Below the pieces are notes generated by a model. That model saw nothing but the letters and a program-made list of their open reading frames with translations, did no database searches and had not been told where the DNA came from. From NCBI GenBank assembly GCA_963575745.1, contig CAUYUJ010014760.1, positions 147,001-211,000 of the forward strand: a stretch of DNA of 64,000 nt, read 5' to 3'. The DNA comes from Prorocentrum cordatum. Its lineage: Eukaryota > Sar > Dinophyceae > Prorocentrales > Prorocentraceae. Position numbers and translations under genes: made by a program. Every line of letters begins with the position of its first letter. Position 1 is the stretch's first letter. This document shows positions 44,178 through 54,329 of this stretch, in pieces.

Positions 44178-46850
44178 GTGGTGGTGGTGGTGGTGGTGGT
44201 GTTGGTGGGCTGTGGTGGTGGTAGTGGTGGTTGTGGCGGTGGTGGTGGTGGTGGTGGTGGTGGCGTTGTGGTGGTTGGTGGTGGTGGTGGCGGCATGGTG
44301 GTTGTTGTGGTGGTTGTGGTGGCAGGTTTTGGTGGTGATGGTGGTGGCGGTGGTTGCGGTGGTGGTGCGGTGGTATCTGGTGGTGGTGGTGGTAGTTTTG
44401 GCGGTGGTGGGTGAAGGTGGTGGTGGTTGTTTCGGTGGTGACGTGGTGGTTTGTCGTGCTGGTTGTGGCGGTGGTAGTGGCTGCGGTGGTGGGTTGTGGT
44501 GGTGGTTGGGGTGGTTGAGGTGGTAGTTTTGGTTGTGGTGGTGGTGGTTTGTTGTGGTGGTGGTGGGTCGTTGGTGGTGGTGGCGGTGGTGGTTCGTGGT
44601 GGTGGTGGATCGTGGTGGCGGTCGTGGTGGTTGTGGTGGCGTGGTGGTTCAGTGGTGGTGGCTGTGTGGAGTCGTTTTGTGGTGGCGGTGGTGGTTTGTG
44701 GTGGTTTGTGGTGGCGGTGGTGGCGGTTGTGGTGGTGGTGGTTGTGGTGTGATGGTTTGTGGTGGCGGCGGTGGTGGTGGTGGCGGTGGCTTATGGAGGT
44801 GGTGCTGGCGGCGGTGGCTGTGGCGGCGGTGGTCGTGGTGGTGGCGTGGTGGTTGGTGGTGGTGGTGGCGGTGGCGGGTTGTGCTGCTGGTGGCGGTGGT
44901 GGTGGCGGTTGCGGCGGTGGTGGCGTGGTAGGTTGTGGTGCTGGTGGCGGTGGTGGTGGTGGCGGCGGTGGCAGTGGTGGTGCGATGGTTTCTGGTGGTG
45001 GTGGTGGTAGTTGTGGCAGTGGTGGGTTAAGGTGGTGCTGGTTGTGGCGGTGGTGATGTGGTGGTTGGTCGTTGTGGTGGTGGTGGGTTGTGGTGGCGGT
45101 GGCGGCGGTGGTGGTGGTTGTGGTTGCGTGGTGGTTTGGTGGTGGTGGTGGTGGTGTGGTGGTGGTGGTGTGGTGGTTTCTGGTGGTGGTGGTAGTTGTG
45201 GCAGTGGTGGGTTGAGCTGGTGGTGGTTGTGGCGGTGGTGGTGTGGTGGTTTGTCGTGGTGGCTGTGGTTTTGGTAGTGGCTGTGGTGGTGGTGGTGGTT
45301 TGTGGTGGTGGTGGCAAAGGTGGCGGTGGTAGCTCTGGTTGTGGTGGTGGTGATTTGTTGTTGTGGTTGTTGTCGTTGGTGGCGGTGGTGGTGGTGGTTT
45401 GTGGTAGTGGTGGGTTGTGGTGGCGGTGGCGGCGGTCGTGGTGGTTGTGGTGGCGTGGTGGTTTGGTGGTGGTGGTGGTGGTGTGGTGGTGTGGTGGTGG
45501 TGATTTGTGGTGGTGGTGGTGGGTTGTGGTGGTGGTGGTGGTAGTGGTGGATGTGGTGTGATGGTTTGTGGTGGTGGCGGTGGCTTGTGGAGGTGGTGCT
45601 GGCGGCGGCGGCGGTGGCGGTGGTGGTCGTGGTGGCGGGGTGGTTTGGGGCGGTGGTGGTGGCGGGTTGTGCTGCTGGTGGCAGCGGTGGTGGTTTGGCA
45701 GTGGCGGTGGTGGCGTGGTAGATTGTGGTGGTGGTGGCGGTGGTGGGGGGTGGTTGTGGTGGTGGCGTGGTGGTTTGGTGGTGGTGGTGGTGGTGGTGTG
45801 GTGGTGGTGTGTCGGGTCGGGCGACAGGGGGGGATAGCAAAGGGGGGGTTTGAGAATCAGCTCACGTAGCTGATTTTCCCAGCGCCTCCCGGCGCCGGGA
45901 GGCGCCCATGTATCGAGGAATGGGCCCCTCGGTGAGGCCGAAACCAGCTGCACGCAGCAGATTTCGTAACCCCCCCTTTCCCAATCCCCCCCTTTCGCCC
46001 GGCCCGAGTGTGGTGGTGGTTTGTGGTGGTGGTGGTGGGTTGTGGTGGTGGTGGTGGTGGTAGTGGTGGTTGTGGTGTGATGGTTTGTGGTGGCGGTGGC
46101 TTGTGGAGGTGGTGCTGGCGGCGGTGGCGGTGGCGGCGGTGGTCGTGGTGGAGGGGTGGTTTGTGGCGGTGGTGTTGGCGGGTTGTGCTGCTGGTGGCAG
46201 CGGTGGTGGTTTGGCGGTGGCGGTGGTGGCGTGGTAGATTGTGGTGGTGGCGGTGGTGGCGGTGGTGGGGGGTGGTTGTGGTCGCGTTGGTGGTGGTGAA
46301 CTGTTGTGGAGGTGGTGGTGGTGGTGGCTGTGGGGTGGTGGTTGCGTGGTGGTTTGGTGGTGGTGGCGGCGGCTTGAGGGTGGCAGTGGTGGTGCTCGCG
46401 GTGGTGGCAATGGAGGTGGTGGCGGTGATGTTGGTGGCGTGGTGGTTTGTGGTGGTGGTGGTGACGGGCTGTGGTGTTGGCGGTTGTGGTGGTGCTGGTG
46501 GTAATGGTGCTGGTGGTGGTGGGTTGTGGGTGGTGGGTGGTGGTGGCGGTGGTGGTGGTGGTTGTGGCGTGGTGGTTTGTGGTGGTTGTGTTGGTGGTGG
46601 CGGTGGGTTGTGGTGTGGTGGTGGCGGTGGTGGTGATGGCGGTGGTTTGGCGTGGTGGTTGTGGTGGTGGTGGTGGTTGTGGTGGGTTGCGGTGGCGCTG
46701 GTGTCGGTGGCGTTTTTGGTGGTGGTGGTGGTGTAATGGTTTGTGATGATGGGTTGTGGTGGTTGTGCGGTAGTGGTAGTGGTGGCGTTGGTGGTGGTGG
46801 TGGTGGTGGTGAGGTGGTTTGTGGTGGTCGTGGTGGTGGTGATGGCGTGG
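44178..46850 (+). repeat. GTG/GGT triplet array, about 2.7 kb
   Basis: Almost pure GTG with GCG, TTG and GGTTTGTGG variants, strongly strand-asymmetric (G on top, C below). Higher-order units are visible: CGTGGTGGTTTGTGG and GTTGTGCTGCTGGTGGC recur. The His/Thr/Pro or Val/Gly ORFs are artefacts of the repeat. It is broken only by the element at 45812-46007. Confidence 0.9.
45812..46007. mobile_element. 196-bp foldback (MITE-like) element inside the GTG array
   Basis: The left end TCGGGTCGGGCGACAGGGGG is an imperfect inverted copy of the right end (minus strand TCGGGCCGGGCGAAAGGGGG). Similarity runs about 38 bp with four or five mismatches. GTGTG flanks both sides (45807-45811, 46008-46012), a possible 5-bp target duplication, though the array makes that uncertain. 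Inside are a perfect 24-bp palindrome centred on CCCGGCGCCGGG (45882-45905) and a hairpin ATCAGCT-CACGT-AGCTGAT (45856-45874). No coding capacity. Confidence 0.7.
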
Positions 46851-47189
46851 CTTTCGGTTTTCGTCAGAAGGGTCTCGGGGGCGTACGAGAAGCATGCGAG
46901 GGCTCGATATGGCGATGTGTGTGTTCCCTCTGCGGCCTCTGGGCCCTCGCTGGTCATCGTCGCTGCGTCCCCGCCGTCGGCGCTGCTGGCTGCCGCCAGC
47001 GCCGGCGCCGGCGCCGGCGCGGGGGGGGGTTTGAACCCCCCCCCAAGGGGAAGGGCGGGGGGATTCGGGAGGGGGGGGTCGGAGGGGAGGGGGGTCCCCC
47101 TGGTTCTGATCGACGGCGCCGAACGTTGGGGGGGGCCACCCACCAGTTCAAAACGCGCCGCCGAATGTTCCCAAAGCAAGCGCCCGTAA
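46851..47189. other. GC-rich flank with G runs; no gene
   Basis: GCCGGCGCCGGCGCC repeats at 46996-47020, then a G/C-run module (47020-47110) of the 34170 family containing GGGGGTTTGAACCCCC, which can form a hairpin. Confidence 0.45.
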
Positions 47190-48060
47190 AACGCGCTCTC
47201 TCAAACCTTAGGACGCCGAGAACCATAGAGGCGTTCAAACTTAAAGGGCCGCCGAAAACAAAAAAGACGCAAAAAACCACAAGAACACCAAACACCAAAA
47301 GGACCCCGAAAACTAACGATGCCCCAAGAACCCACACATTGCGGAAAACCAAAGCGACGACGTCCAAAAATGCGCCGAATATACCAGAACGGCCCCGAAG
47401 TCCACATGGACTGCCCTGTCCCTTAGATGATCCCTGCCGGAAGCCCCCCCCGCTTCCCTACCTGCTCGACTAAAGGAGGAGAATGGCTCGGAAGGCCCTC
47501 CCCCCGCATGAAGCTGAAGGAAAGCTCCGAAAACCAAAAGACTGCCGACAACCACAGGGCGACGAAAACCAAAGACGCACCGAAATCCAAAAGAGCGCAC
47601 AGCAACAACAAGAACACCCGAACACCAAGGAGTCGTCGAAATCACAAAAGGTGCCGAATGCGAACAAAACGCCGAAAAGCAAAAGAGATCAAAAAATCAA
47701 AGGGAACCGAACACCAAAGGGACGCCGAAACCCCAGAAATCGCCAAAACCCAAAATGGCGACGACAACCAAAAAGGCGCTGAAAACAAACCGCACGCCGA
47801 ACACCAAACGAGCGCCAAAAGAAAAGGAGCAAAGCAACACAACCGGCGGCGAAACCAACCGAACTCCGAAAACCAAAGAGCCGACGAAAACCCAAAAGGG
47901 CACCGGAAACAGACGAGGAAACGCCGAAAACCCAGAGGAACGCCGAGTACAAAACGATCGTCGAAAAACTATCGCGGCGCCGAAAACCAAAGCGGCGCCA
48001 AAAAACAAGAACGCGCCGAAAACCAAGAGGCACCCAAAAGCAACGGATCGCCGAGCTCAG
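47190..48060 (+). repeat. Second GCCGAAAACCAAA satellite array
   Basis: About 35 degenerate units (CGCCGAAAACCAAAGAG, CGCCGAACACCAAA), interrupted at 47405-47520 by a small G/C-run segment. The GTG array is therefore flanked on both sides by the same satellite. Confidence 0.65.
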
Positions 48061-48069
48061 CTGCGCACA

Positions 48070-48520
48070 GAATGGGGGGGTAGCTTCCGAAGTCACCCCC
48101 CCTTGACAGGGAAGCCCGGGCTAACCCTGGGCTCCGGGAAATGAAGGAGGGAGGTAGCTTTGAAGCCTCCCCCTCAGTGGGAAGGCAATCTCAGCTGCGG
48201 CGAAAGGAAAGGGGCGGGGTGAGCTTCCGAAGCCTCCCCCACCCCTGAAAGGCAAGCCCGTGCTGGCCTTGGGCTCCAGACAAGGAAGGGGGGGGATAGC
48301 TTTGAAGCCCCCTCTCCCCCTTCGCAAATCAATCTCAGCGGGGGGGCTTCGGAAGAAAGGGAACCTCGGGCTAACCTTTGGTCCTGGAAAAGGGGGGGAC
48401 GGATAGCTTCCAAGCCCCCCCAAATTTGGCTAGCGCCCCCCCAGCTAAAAAAATACCCACAAAGGGAGGGAGGGGTTTCTGGAAAGGGAGGGGGGGGGGT
48501 AGCTTGAAGCTGGAGCCCCA
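48070..48520. repeat. GGGGGTAGCTTCCGAAGC module, five to six units
   Basis: Units of about 75-80 bp: GTAGCTT(C/T)GAAGC, C-run, CTTGACAGGGAAGCCCGGGC, TAACCCTGGGCTCCGG. Same family as 34170-34500 and 40440-40800. Confidence 0.7.
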
Positions 48521-48955
48521 CTTCTAGTGAGAAGTGCGCCACAAACGCGCTCTTTCATACATCAAGGGGGTCCGATATTCCCTTACCCAGATCTCCCGCC
48601 AGAGGTATTGACGGCACCTCTTCCGAGGCATTTCAACATCTCCAGCCCGGATGGCACATAGCATTCGCAATCGCACTGCCCACGCCGTGCTTACGGGCAT
48701 CACCACGCCCAGGTGGCCTAAACCCGCTGGGAAAAGCCCCACAACCTCTGGGATAGCCCCCAGAGCCCCTTGGAGAGCCTCCGCAGCTCCTTGGAGAGCC
48801 CCTGGAGCCTTTCAGAGAAGCACCCTTGTGGGAAACTTGAAGGCCCATGCTTCAAAGCTGAGCTGGAGGGCTCCGGGCCTATTGCAGGAGGCCTTATGGA
48901 ATTGTTGAAAAAAAGGTATGGGTCAGGGGAGCTTCTGGGTCTCGGGAATTGGAGG
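48521..48955. other. No supported gene
   Basis: A short repeat GGAGAGCC(C/T)C(T/C)GGAGCC occurs at 48755-48815. The rest is unremarkable. Confidence 0.35.
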
Positions 48956-48959
48956 AAGA

Positions 48960-49215
48960 AGGGGAGGAAGCAGGATGAGGAGGAGGAGGATATGAAGGAG
49001 GAGGGAAGACAAGGGGGGAGGAGGAGGAGAAGAAGGAGGAGGAGGAGGAGGAGAAAGCAGGGGGAGGAAAAGGAAGAGGAGCAGGAAGAGGAAGAAGAGG
49101 AGGAAGAGGAAGAGGAGGACGATGCAACGACGACGACAACGAGGAGAAGGACCATGGGGAGGAGGGGGAGGAGACAGACGACGACGACGAGGACGACGAC
49201 AACGACGGCGGTGAC
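48960..49215 (+). repeat. GAG/GGA then GAC/ACG triplet repeats
   Basis: Purine-rich GGAGGA/GAAGAG to about 49125, then ACGACGAC. The Glu/Arg/Thr ORF is a by-product. Confidence 0.75.
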
Positions 49216-49299
49216 TACGACGACGGTGTCACCGCGGCGGGCTCCCGCGCGCCGAGGCGAGAGCGCCAGGGCGCCCCAGCGGGGGACAGCCGCGCACCC

Positions 49300-49640
49300 C
49301 CTGGGGTACCCCGAAACGCCTGAGCGTGAGCCTCAGGGCCTCTGGGAATCTTCAGCAAGAATGGAGCCTGTATCGAGCGGGATCGTCGTTTTTTGCAGGG
49401 GGGGGGCGTCTGCGACGCCGAGGCGGGTGAGCCGGTCGAGTGCAAAAAACAAAAAGTATCGAGCGGGAGCGCCGGGTTTGTTGGAAAGCCGGCTTTCGGC
49501 GGCGAGCAGGAGCCCCGGTCCCGAGTAGAAAAGGAGGAATTACCGAGCGGGAGCGCTGTTGTTGTTGGGGGGCCCGTTCCGGCGCGACCCCGAAACGCCT
49601 GAGCGTGAGCCTCTTTTGAGACGGGAGCCAGGAGCAGCGC
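49300..49640. repeat. About 84-bp repeat with TATCGAGCGGGAGCG core
   Basis: TA(T/C)CGAGCGGGA(T/G)CG occurs at about 49372, 49458 and 49540; CCCCGAAACGCCTGAGCGTG occurs at 49309 and 49588. Confidence 0.6.
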
Positions 49641-50195
49641 ATCATGGCTCGAAGCATGTGCTCGGACGAGGGGGGCCAGGGAACGCGGTGAAAGAAGAAC
49701 CCCTCTTAGTTCCCATCGCATCTTCGACGCCTCGGGACCAGAAGGATGAGAAGAGCGACACTCAGCGGCTCGCCAGGAAATCCCGCTTCCGAGGAAGCTG
49801 GCGCCCCGGCCAGAAGGGGCACGAAGTCTACACCAAGTTGTCTGGTCGGCCAAGGAGCTCGGTGTATTGACGCCCTAGCTTTCCAAGCTGTGGGACGCTG
49901 GAGTGCCTATTCCTCCGCCTAGTCCCTTGACTCCGTGACCGTCTAAACGACAAGGTGCATGCATCGAGCCCCTCTGACCAGCTCTAAAGATACATCCGCG
50001 GTGGAACCAGGCCGCTCACCAGCTGGGGGGCTCCTGCCGAGCCAGCTCCACCCAAACGGCGTGTCCGCCCCCGCCGAGCCAGCTATGGCTCCGCCATCGG
50101 CGGTCCTGAGGAGAAGGGGAGCCCTAAACAGACCGAAGAAGAGGGGGTGATCTAGGCTTGATTTGTCGACTGTGACCCGCGTTGACGGGGTGGGT
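49641..50195. other. No supported gene
   Basis: Two copies of CCGAGCCAGCT (50037 and 50075). Short ORFs only, no domain or splice support. Confidence 0.35.
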
Positions 50196-50238
50196 CGGAG
50201 GATCGCGCCGCATCACCGATGCTCTGGACCAGATCGCA

Positions 50239-50266
50239 CCGCATCGCCGATGCATCGGCGATGCGG
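50239..50266. repeat. 28-bp perfect palindrome
   Basis: 14-bp arms with no spacer, centred on CGCCGATGCATCGGCG. A third, diverged copy of the arm (CGCATCACCGATG) lies just upstream at 50210-50222. Confidence 0.85.
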
Positions 50267-50299
50267 CGCTCCTCCGACTCCATCAACTCTTGCCCCTAT

Positions 50300-50735
50300 T
50301 GGGAGGCCTGGAATCTGAGCGTTGTTGAGAATCAGCCGACCCTGTCGGCGTGTGGAAGACTCTCTTCCGTTAGTCACCGTCGTCGTCGTGTGGTCTCCGT
50401 CGTCGTCTGCATCTCCGTCGTCTCCTCGTCGTCTCCGTCAATCGTCGTCGACGTCGTCCCGCGTCTCCTTTCCCTGGGCCCTTCTCCTTGAGCGCGCCAG
50501 CCAAACTGACATTGAGCAACGTCGTGGCTGAGTCGAAAGAGAGCCCCTTCCCTTTGATGCCCTCTCCGCCAAGGGGAATGTCCGGGGGGTGTCCGGGGGG
50601 TGTCCGGGGGGGTCCCAGGGCGGGTCGCCCCCTAGATACGCACCCCTCCCGGGCGGTTCTGGGACCCAGAAAAGCCCCAAGACGCGGCAAGCGTGCCCCA
50701 AGAGTCCCCCAAGACTTGAGGGCCCCGAATGGCCG
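50300..50735. other. CGTCGTC low complexity and unremarkable DNA
   Basis: CGTCGTC/TCCGTCGTC at 50375-50460; a 10-bp GTCCGGGGGG repeat, three copies, at 50580-50612. No gene. Confidence 0.4.
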
Positions 50736-50739
50736 AATT

Positions 50740-51310
50740 ATCTATCCAAAAATATCTCCAGACGTTTCAAAAAGTTTTCAAAATGCCCCAAGAGGCCTCC
50801 GAGAGCACTCCCAAGCCCCAAGAGGCCTCCCAGAGCACTCCCAAGAGGGCCCCCAGGGGAAAACACCAAGGATTTTCCTTTAGTGTTTGCAAGATTTTGG
50901 GGTTCTCGCCTTGTCGGCTTCCCGACGCCCCAAGAAAGCCCAAGAGGCCCCCAAGATAGCCCAAGCGGCCTCCAAGAGGGCCCCAAAACGACCCAAGAGG
51001 GCCCCAAGACCGCCCAGGAGGCCTCCAAGACAGCGCAGGAGAAGCCCCAGGAAGCCCCCAAGAGGCCCCGAGAGGCCTCCAAGAGATCCCCAGGAAGCCC
51101 GAAGAGGCCCCCACGAGGCTCCCAAGAGGCCCCCAAAAGGCTCCCAAGAGGCTCCAAAGCTACCTCCAAGAGGCCCCCGAGAGTCGTCGTCGTCGTCGTC
51201 GTCGTCGTGGTCGTCGTCGTTTCAGGGTCGTCGTCGTCGTCGTCGAAGGCGTCGTCGAAGGCGTCGTCGTGGTTGTGGTCGTCGTCGTCGTCGCCGCCGC
51301 CTTTGCTGGT

Positions 51311-51364
<54 letters not shown>

Positions 51365-51370
51365 CTCGTC
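50740..51370. repeat. CCAAGAGGCC decamers followed by a TCG array
   Basis: 50780-51180: CCCCAAGAGGCCTCC-type decamers, as in introns here. 51184-51370: (TCG/GTC)n with a few interruptions. ORFs reading Pro-Lys-Arg or Ser are artefacts. Confidence 0.75.
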
Positions 51371-51586
51371 GCTCAGGGTCGGCGGCACCGGCCGTGAGGC
51401 CTCTCCAATCTAAACTTGGTTTGTCATTTCCTTGAGGGTAACTGCATCAGGGAACGTCAACTGACCACCTCACCGATCCTGGCCGGGCCGATGGTCAGGT
51501 CAGGTGGTGACTTGACTTTCCCCAATCCCTCCCCTCGGTCCGGTCAAGGTTCCACGCCCCCCAGGGCCAAGCACTCCGGCGGCCAG

Positions 51587-51720
51587 CTAGCTGGCCGCGG
51601 TGGACAAGTCGCTGTCCGAGGCGGAGGGCTGCCGGGGCGCCCAGCTCGCCAACGGTGCCTCGGGCGCGGCATGACCGACCCTTTCCATGACGAACCCCTT
51701 CCGTGACGAGCCCCTCGCCC
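51587..51720 (-). CDS. Possible terminal exon, unknown protein
   Basis: One minus frame reads GFVMERVGHAAPEAPLASWA, then PRQPSASDSDLSTAAS and a TAG at 51587. It looks more protein-like than the competing frames. The upstream acceptor is unclear and a short internal duplication (GGGGTTCGTCATGGAA against GGGGCTCGTCACGGAA) complicates it. It may belong with the exon at 52274-52496, separated by the element at 51960-52195. Confidence 0.25.
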
Positions 51721-51959
51721 TCGAAATTCAAGTGCGGCCGCCTGGCCGCGCCTTGCAGCGAGGCGCAGGGGTCGATCCTAAAACCCGAGCCTTCAAGATT
51801 CCGAGCTGGATTTCTTGGATCGGCGATGGACCCCTCTCTTCTGGCGCGCAGAGCGCGCCAGGCCAGGGGGGTCGAGAGCAGATCAAAAAAAAGGCTCGGA
51901 CCTTCGAAACTGTGGTTTGTAACATGAGAAGCGATAAAACCCCGCCACACGGCGTGGCA

Positions 51960-52195
51960 CCACCAGCCCTGTAGGACTTGAGTGGATCCAACCCTCCTTT
52001 TTCCCGTCGGGGAAGGGTTCACCCCTCCCCCCAACCCCACCCCGAGACCTGGAGGGGGGGGGGCGACCCATTGGAGCGTCCACGATGGCCTCGGCGAGAA
52101 GACACAAATCATTGATTTCCGTTGGGCTGTGGGCCAAGTGTGGCCTCCCGGGGGGGGCGACGCTACGTGAAACCCTCCGATGGAACTCCTCCAGG
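51960..52195 (-). repeat. Intron-like element, diverged copy
   Basis: On the minus strand it begins near GTAGCGTCGCCCCC, contains CACAGCCCAACGGAAATCAA and a CCCTTCCCCGACGGG hairpin, and ends near CCTACAGGGCTGG. Order and hairpin match the intron at 18930-19210. Confidence 0.4.
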
Positions 52196-52273
52196 GGACG
52201 AGCATCGATGCAATCTCACCAAGCACTGGGGGAGGTCTCAATGGTTCATCGAGGCTATGCTCACTCGCTACCC

Positions 52274-52496
52274 TCATGCTGGGATCACGGATTGGGGCAG
52301 GCCGCCCCGGAGTGCCGCGTCGTCGGCGTCGGGCAGCCCGAGCTCGGCGGCTCGGCCGGCGCACCTCCGGGCCACGGCGCCCGAGAGCTCCGAGGCGTGC
52401 TCCCTCCTCGGCCGTGCCGCGGCCCGGTCCCGAAAGAGCTCGGCCAGAACGTCGTCGACATGCGGGTCCACGATCAGGAAGTCCCACGCCACCCTC
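52274..52496 (-). CDS. Terminal exon of an unidentified protein
   Basis: After CTCCCTCACCCTGCCAG (acceptor at 52497-52498) the minus strand reads RVAWDFLIVDPHVDDVLAEL, then FRDRAAARPRREHASELS and a further helical run to LPDADDAALRGGLPQSVIPA and TGA. Charge is balanced and the segment is predicted helical, unlike the repeats around it. Family unknown. Reading across into the upstream repeat gives a longer, obviously non-protein ORF (to 52883), so the acceptor is the better start. Upstream exons must lie beyond the repeat-filled intron (52500-53545 or further). Confidence 0.5.
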
Positions 52497-52554
52497 CTGG
52501 CAGGGTGAGGGAGGAGAGAGAATGCCAAGACGGAGGCGGGATGGGGACCAATTC

Positions 52555-52830
52555 CACCAGCCCTCTGGGCGGAGGTTGCCTAATGCGCTCCCTCTTGTGA
52601 CCCAAGATGGCTCCATGATGGCATGAAGTAGCCCAAGACGACCTCCAGGATGGCAGACGATAATAGAAGACGCGTCCAATGGCATCCACGAAGCCTCCAA
52701 GAGGACTCCAAAGCCCCCAAGATATCCGCCGACCCCCTGGGTCATCGGCGTGTGAGATGCTTCCCCCTCCCCAAACCCCTCCCCGGGGAACCCGGTCCGG
52801 TCGATTTGGAGGGGGGGGGGGGGGCCCACC
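52555..52830 (-). repeat. Intron-like element, another diverged copy
   Basis: Shares CCCTCTGGGCG (52561), AAGATGGCTCC(A) words and a CCCCTCCCC...GGGG block with the 18930 intron. It lies directly upstream of the 52274-52496 exon and so is probably intronic. Confidence 0.4.
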
Positions 52831-52859
52831 ACGAGCGACTCACGACGCTCTTCCGGGCC

Positions 52860-53545
52860 CAAAAAGGCCCAAATACGGGCCAAAAAGGCCCCAAGAGGCC
52901 TCCCAGACGTTCCAAGAGGCCCCCAGACGCCCCAAGAGACCGCCTAGACGCCCTAAGAAGCGCCCAAGAGGCCCCAAGAGGCTTCCAAGACGCCCCACGA
53001 GGGCTCCAAGACGCCCGAAGAGACCTCCAAGACGCCCCAAGAGACCTCCAAGAGGCCCCCGAGGAGCGCCCCAAGAGGCCAAAACCGCTGATTTTCATGA
53101 GTTTGTTTTTCGATGTTTTCGTCATTTTCGCCTTTTCGGCCTTCCGACGCTCCAAGACAGCCCAAAAAACTCCCAAGACTGCTCCAAGACGGCACAAGAG
53201 GCCTCCTCGACGCCCCCAAGACGGCCCAAGAGAGCCCCCAGACGGCCCAAGAGCCGCCCAAGGCGGCCCAAGAAAGCCCCCAGACGGCCCAAGAGCCGCC
53301 CAAGACGGCCCAATAACCTCCCGGAGACGGGCCCAAGAGGGGCTCCAGAGAGAGACCACGCACCGGAAAACCCAGCCTTACGTCCCAAAAAGCCCCCAGG
53401 AGGCCCCCAGAGGCCCCAAAGAGGCCCCAAGAACCCCCCAAGAGGCCCCCAAGACGTTCCAAGAGGCGCCCAAGAAGCCACAAAACGGTCCCAAAACGGC
53501 CCCCAAGAGCCTTCGAAACTGCTCCAAGAGGCCCGCAAGAAGCCC
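52860..53545. repeat. CCAAGAGGCC/CCAAGACGCC decamer array
   Basis: Dense decamer repeats with an AT-richer core (53090-53150: CATTTTCGCCTTTTCGGCC) that recurs in the inverted duplication near 26930 and 28290. Intron-type DNA. A CTCCTCCTC run follows at 53637-53700. Confidence 0.75.
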
Positions 53546-53812
53546 CCCCGCAAGATCCCAACGGACATCCCTGAACACACCGGTTTTTCGAGTCGCGCCC
53601 AGCCCCATAACCCGCAGCCTCATCTCAGTGTCCCCGTCCTCCTCCTCTTCCTCCTCCTCCTCCTCCTACACTTCCTCCTCGTTCCCCTCCTCCTCTTCCT
53701 GCCCCGCTTCAGCTCATCCTCACCGATGCTTCCCCCCCCCATTTTCCGCCTCACCCCCCATCCTCCTCTTCCCGTCCTCCCTTTCTGCCCAGTACGCGCA
53801 ACCGATTGGGCA

Positions 53813-54312
53813 TCATTTGCACGTCTTGCACTTTAGGGTGCCCTTCTTTGCGTCGCGCGGGACATTGCGAGGGTCGGGGAACGCCGACTTTGGTAGTCCT
53901 CTCTTGCACGCGCCGCTGCACTGATAAGCCTGGCAACTGCGCGCTGTGAACCCGAGTTCCTCGCAGCTTCTGCACACCAGTTTAGCTCCTTTCGCCGCTC
54001 GATGATGTTCCACTTGCTTCTGCTTCAAATGTTTCGTGTCCGAGAACGCGCCTTTGCACGCCGCGCACGTCAGCGGCTTCGCGTCCGCCTCTGCTTTCCG
54101 CTTGCGATTCTCTGCATCCGCCTTCTCGTTCCGCCCACCCTTCTCGTTGCGGGCGCACGCCCTGCAAAGCCTCTCCCCCGCATCTTTCGAGTCGTACTGG
54201 TTCGCCGCCACTTCCGCCTCCGTCTTCAAGAAATTCTTGCACTTCGCGCACCGAATCTGGACTTTCTCCTGAATCTGAGAGGCCTCTGAACCACAACTCA
54301 GGCACGGTGGCG
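53813..54312 (-). CDS. Cysteine-rich protein with three Stc1-like zinc units
   Basis: The last exon of a gene, ending KGTLKCKTCK and a TGA. It has repeated CxxC...CxxC pairs: unit 1 CAKCKNFL...RLCRAC, unit 2 LTCAACKGAF...LVCRSC, unit 3 QCSGACKRGL...LKCKTC. A further CLSC sits at the exon start. Each unit is 30-45 residues with Phe or Leu after the first pair, the layout of the Stc1 domain (known from fission yeast, where Stc1 links RNAi to heterochromatin) and of related zinc folds. A basic, Lys/Glu-rich linker follows unit 1. The acceptor may be ATTCAG at 54269-54271 or lie just before CLSC. Upstream sequence on this strand is repeat (54330-55270). Role unknown; nucleic-acid or chromatin binding is inferred from the fold. 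Confidence 0.55.
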
Positions 54313-54329
54313 GGATGGGCCGACTACTG

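Noticed and set aside
44791-47179. Long His/Thr/Pro-rich and Val/Gly-rich ORFs
   Set aside because: Direct translations of the GTG array; all frames are open because the triplet repeat contains no stop.
47745-47765. GTCGCCATTTTGGG on minus resembling DinoSL
   Set aside because: It is a unit variant of the GCCGAAAACCAAA satellite.
51495-52883. 462-aa minus-strand ORF
   Set aside because: Runs through two intron-like repeats and a G/C run; only short stretches look coding and these fit separate exons.
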